From contig NZ_JADBDS010000004.1 of NCBI RefSeq assembly GCF_014873705.1, positions 666,454 to 730,453 on the forward strand: DNA of 64,000 nucleotides, given 5' to 3'. This document shows, one piece after another, positions 63,590-64,000 of the stretch (position 1 is its first letter; each line of letters begins with the position of its first letter). Position numbers and translations under genes: made by a program. The DNA comes from Mycobacterium sp. OAS707. Lineage in GTDB: Bacteria; Actinomycetota; Actinomycetes; Mycobacteriales; Mycobacteriaceae. The notes beneath the pieces are model-generated. The model did no database searches and had not been told where the DNA came from. It worked only from the letters and a program-made list of their open reading frames with translations.

Positions 63590-64000
63590 TCAGCGCCCGC
63601 AGCGCGTATTCGGGCCTTTCACGGCGGCCATTCGCAGTACCGACGTGTCGATCTGCGGCATCGTCAGCTCGCCTGCCGCCAGCGCCTTCTCCAGCCGGTC
63701 CAGCACCGCAGGGACCTCGTCGGTGGTCACCCACAACGCGATGTCCGCGCCTGCCTGCAGGCCCCGCAGCGCCGCCTCGGCGACGCCCATCCGGTCGCTG
63801 ATGGCCTGCATGCTGGACAGGTCGTCGGTGAACACCGGGCCGGTGAAGGCGGGCCCGCCGTAGTCACCCGAACGAAGCAGCGCGTACGCGGCCGGGTTCA
63901 GGCTGGCCGGGTCGCTGCCGGTCAGCCCTGGCACCTCGATGTGGCCGACCATCACGCCGACGGGGCCCTGAGTGGTCAGCGTGCGGTACGGGATCAGGTC
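63590..64000 (-). CDS. lpqI: LpqI beta-N-acetylglucosaminidase, C-terminal part (partial)
   Basis: The frame runs off the right edge; about 136 residues are in the window. They match GH3 NagZ-type enzymes: DLIPYRTL at the edge, VGVMMVGHIEVPGL, PASLNPAAYALLR and PVFTDDLSSMQAI, where the first Asp of the TDD is the expected catalytic nucleophile, then AALRGLQAGADIALW and a C-terminal DTSVLRMAAVKG. In mycobacteria LpqI is a wall-recycling lipoprotein that removes GlcNAc from muropeptides. The catalytic His-containing loop and lipobox lie outside the window. It lies 28 bases upstream of the tetR start on the same strand. Confidence 0.87.
   Translation of the reverse strand, partial: DLIPYRTLTTQGPVGVMVGHIEVPGLTGSDPASLNPAAYALLRSGDYGGPAFTGPVFTDDLSSMQAISDRMGVAEAALRGLQAGADIALWVTTDEVPAVLDRLEKALAAGELTMPQIDTSVLRMAAVKGPNTRCGR

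Overview
This is a high-GC actinobacterial chromosome segment that looks like a rapidly growing mycobacterium (Mycolicibacterium type). Recognisable landmarks are fadE5, an fadA2/fabG4-htdX divergon, a membrane-embedded-cluster type SdhC, nirBD, an MmpL10/PapA3/FadD23 lipid locus and a C-terminal LpqI fragment. From memory of the M. tuberculosis H37Rv map, much of the gene order follows the Rv0237-Rv0265c interval read backwards. The extra blocks are lipid, regulatory and sensor genes. I ran no database search; names rest on motifs, lengths and context.

Layout. 0-5 kb: the end of an EF-Tu domain II protein, then a leftward pair made of a 1,392-residue hybrid sensor/phosphatase/anti-sigma protein and an STAS anti-anti-sigma factor. 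5-10 kb: rightward genes for a siderophore-binding lipoprotein, a YhhQ transporter, PxpB/PxpC, an AAC(2')-type acetyltransferase and a methyltransferase. 10-17 kb: a nitrate/nitrite assimilation block (NarK, the HemD-like regulator NnaR, a sirohydrochlorin chelatase) converging, across a SodC-like lipoprotein, on nirB-nirD-fdxA. 18.6-22.8 kb: succinate dehydrogenase 1 (small Rv0250c-like protein, SdhC, SdhA, SdhB) and an unlisted 53-residue ORF. 23-43 kb: a trehalose polyphleate (TPP) type cluster: Gap-like protein, secreted PE-PPE-domain protein, FadD23, MmpL10, PapA3 and a two-module 3,654-residue Pks.

44-54 kb: fadE5 with a repeat-rich promoter, a DUF732 protein, a three-gene exported set (12-repeat NHL propeller, lipoprotein, MPT64/RsiV-like protein), a LuxR/histidine-kinase pair and an F420-type oxidoreductase. 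53.5-57 kb: fadA2 divergent from fabG4-htdX. 57-64 kb: an L,D-transpeptidase with a tiny coupled partner, an NHL membrane protein, then leftward tetR-ABC exporter-PfkB kinase, and the end of lpqI.

How it fits together. The chelatase can supply siroheme to NirB, and NnaR probably controls the nitrite genes. FadD23, Pks, PapA3, MmpL10 and the PE protein form an acyl-activation, elongation, acyl-transfer, export and surface-assembly line. The same near-palindrome lies between fadA2 and fabG4 and at the tetR start, with a looser relative before fadE5, suggesting one local TetR regulon for lipid genes. SigF-like promoter matches lie before the anti-sigma hybrid, the sodC-like gene and fadE5. No insertion sequence, prophage, CRISPR array, tRNA or rRNA was seen. 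I found no wholly new system. The best leads are the hybrid partner-switch protein, the TetR operator pair, the missing DH in Pks module 1, and two inverted-repeat elements (8241-8297 and 52241-52334).
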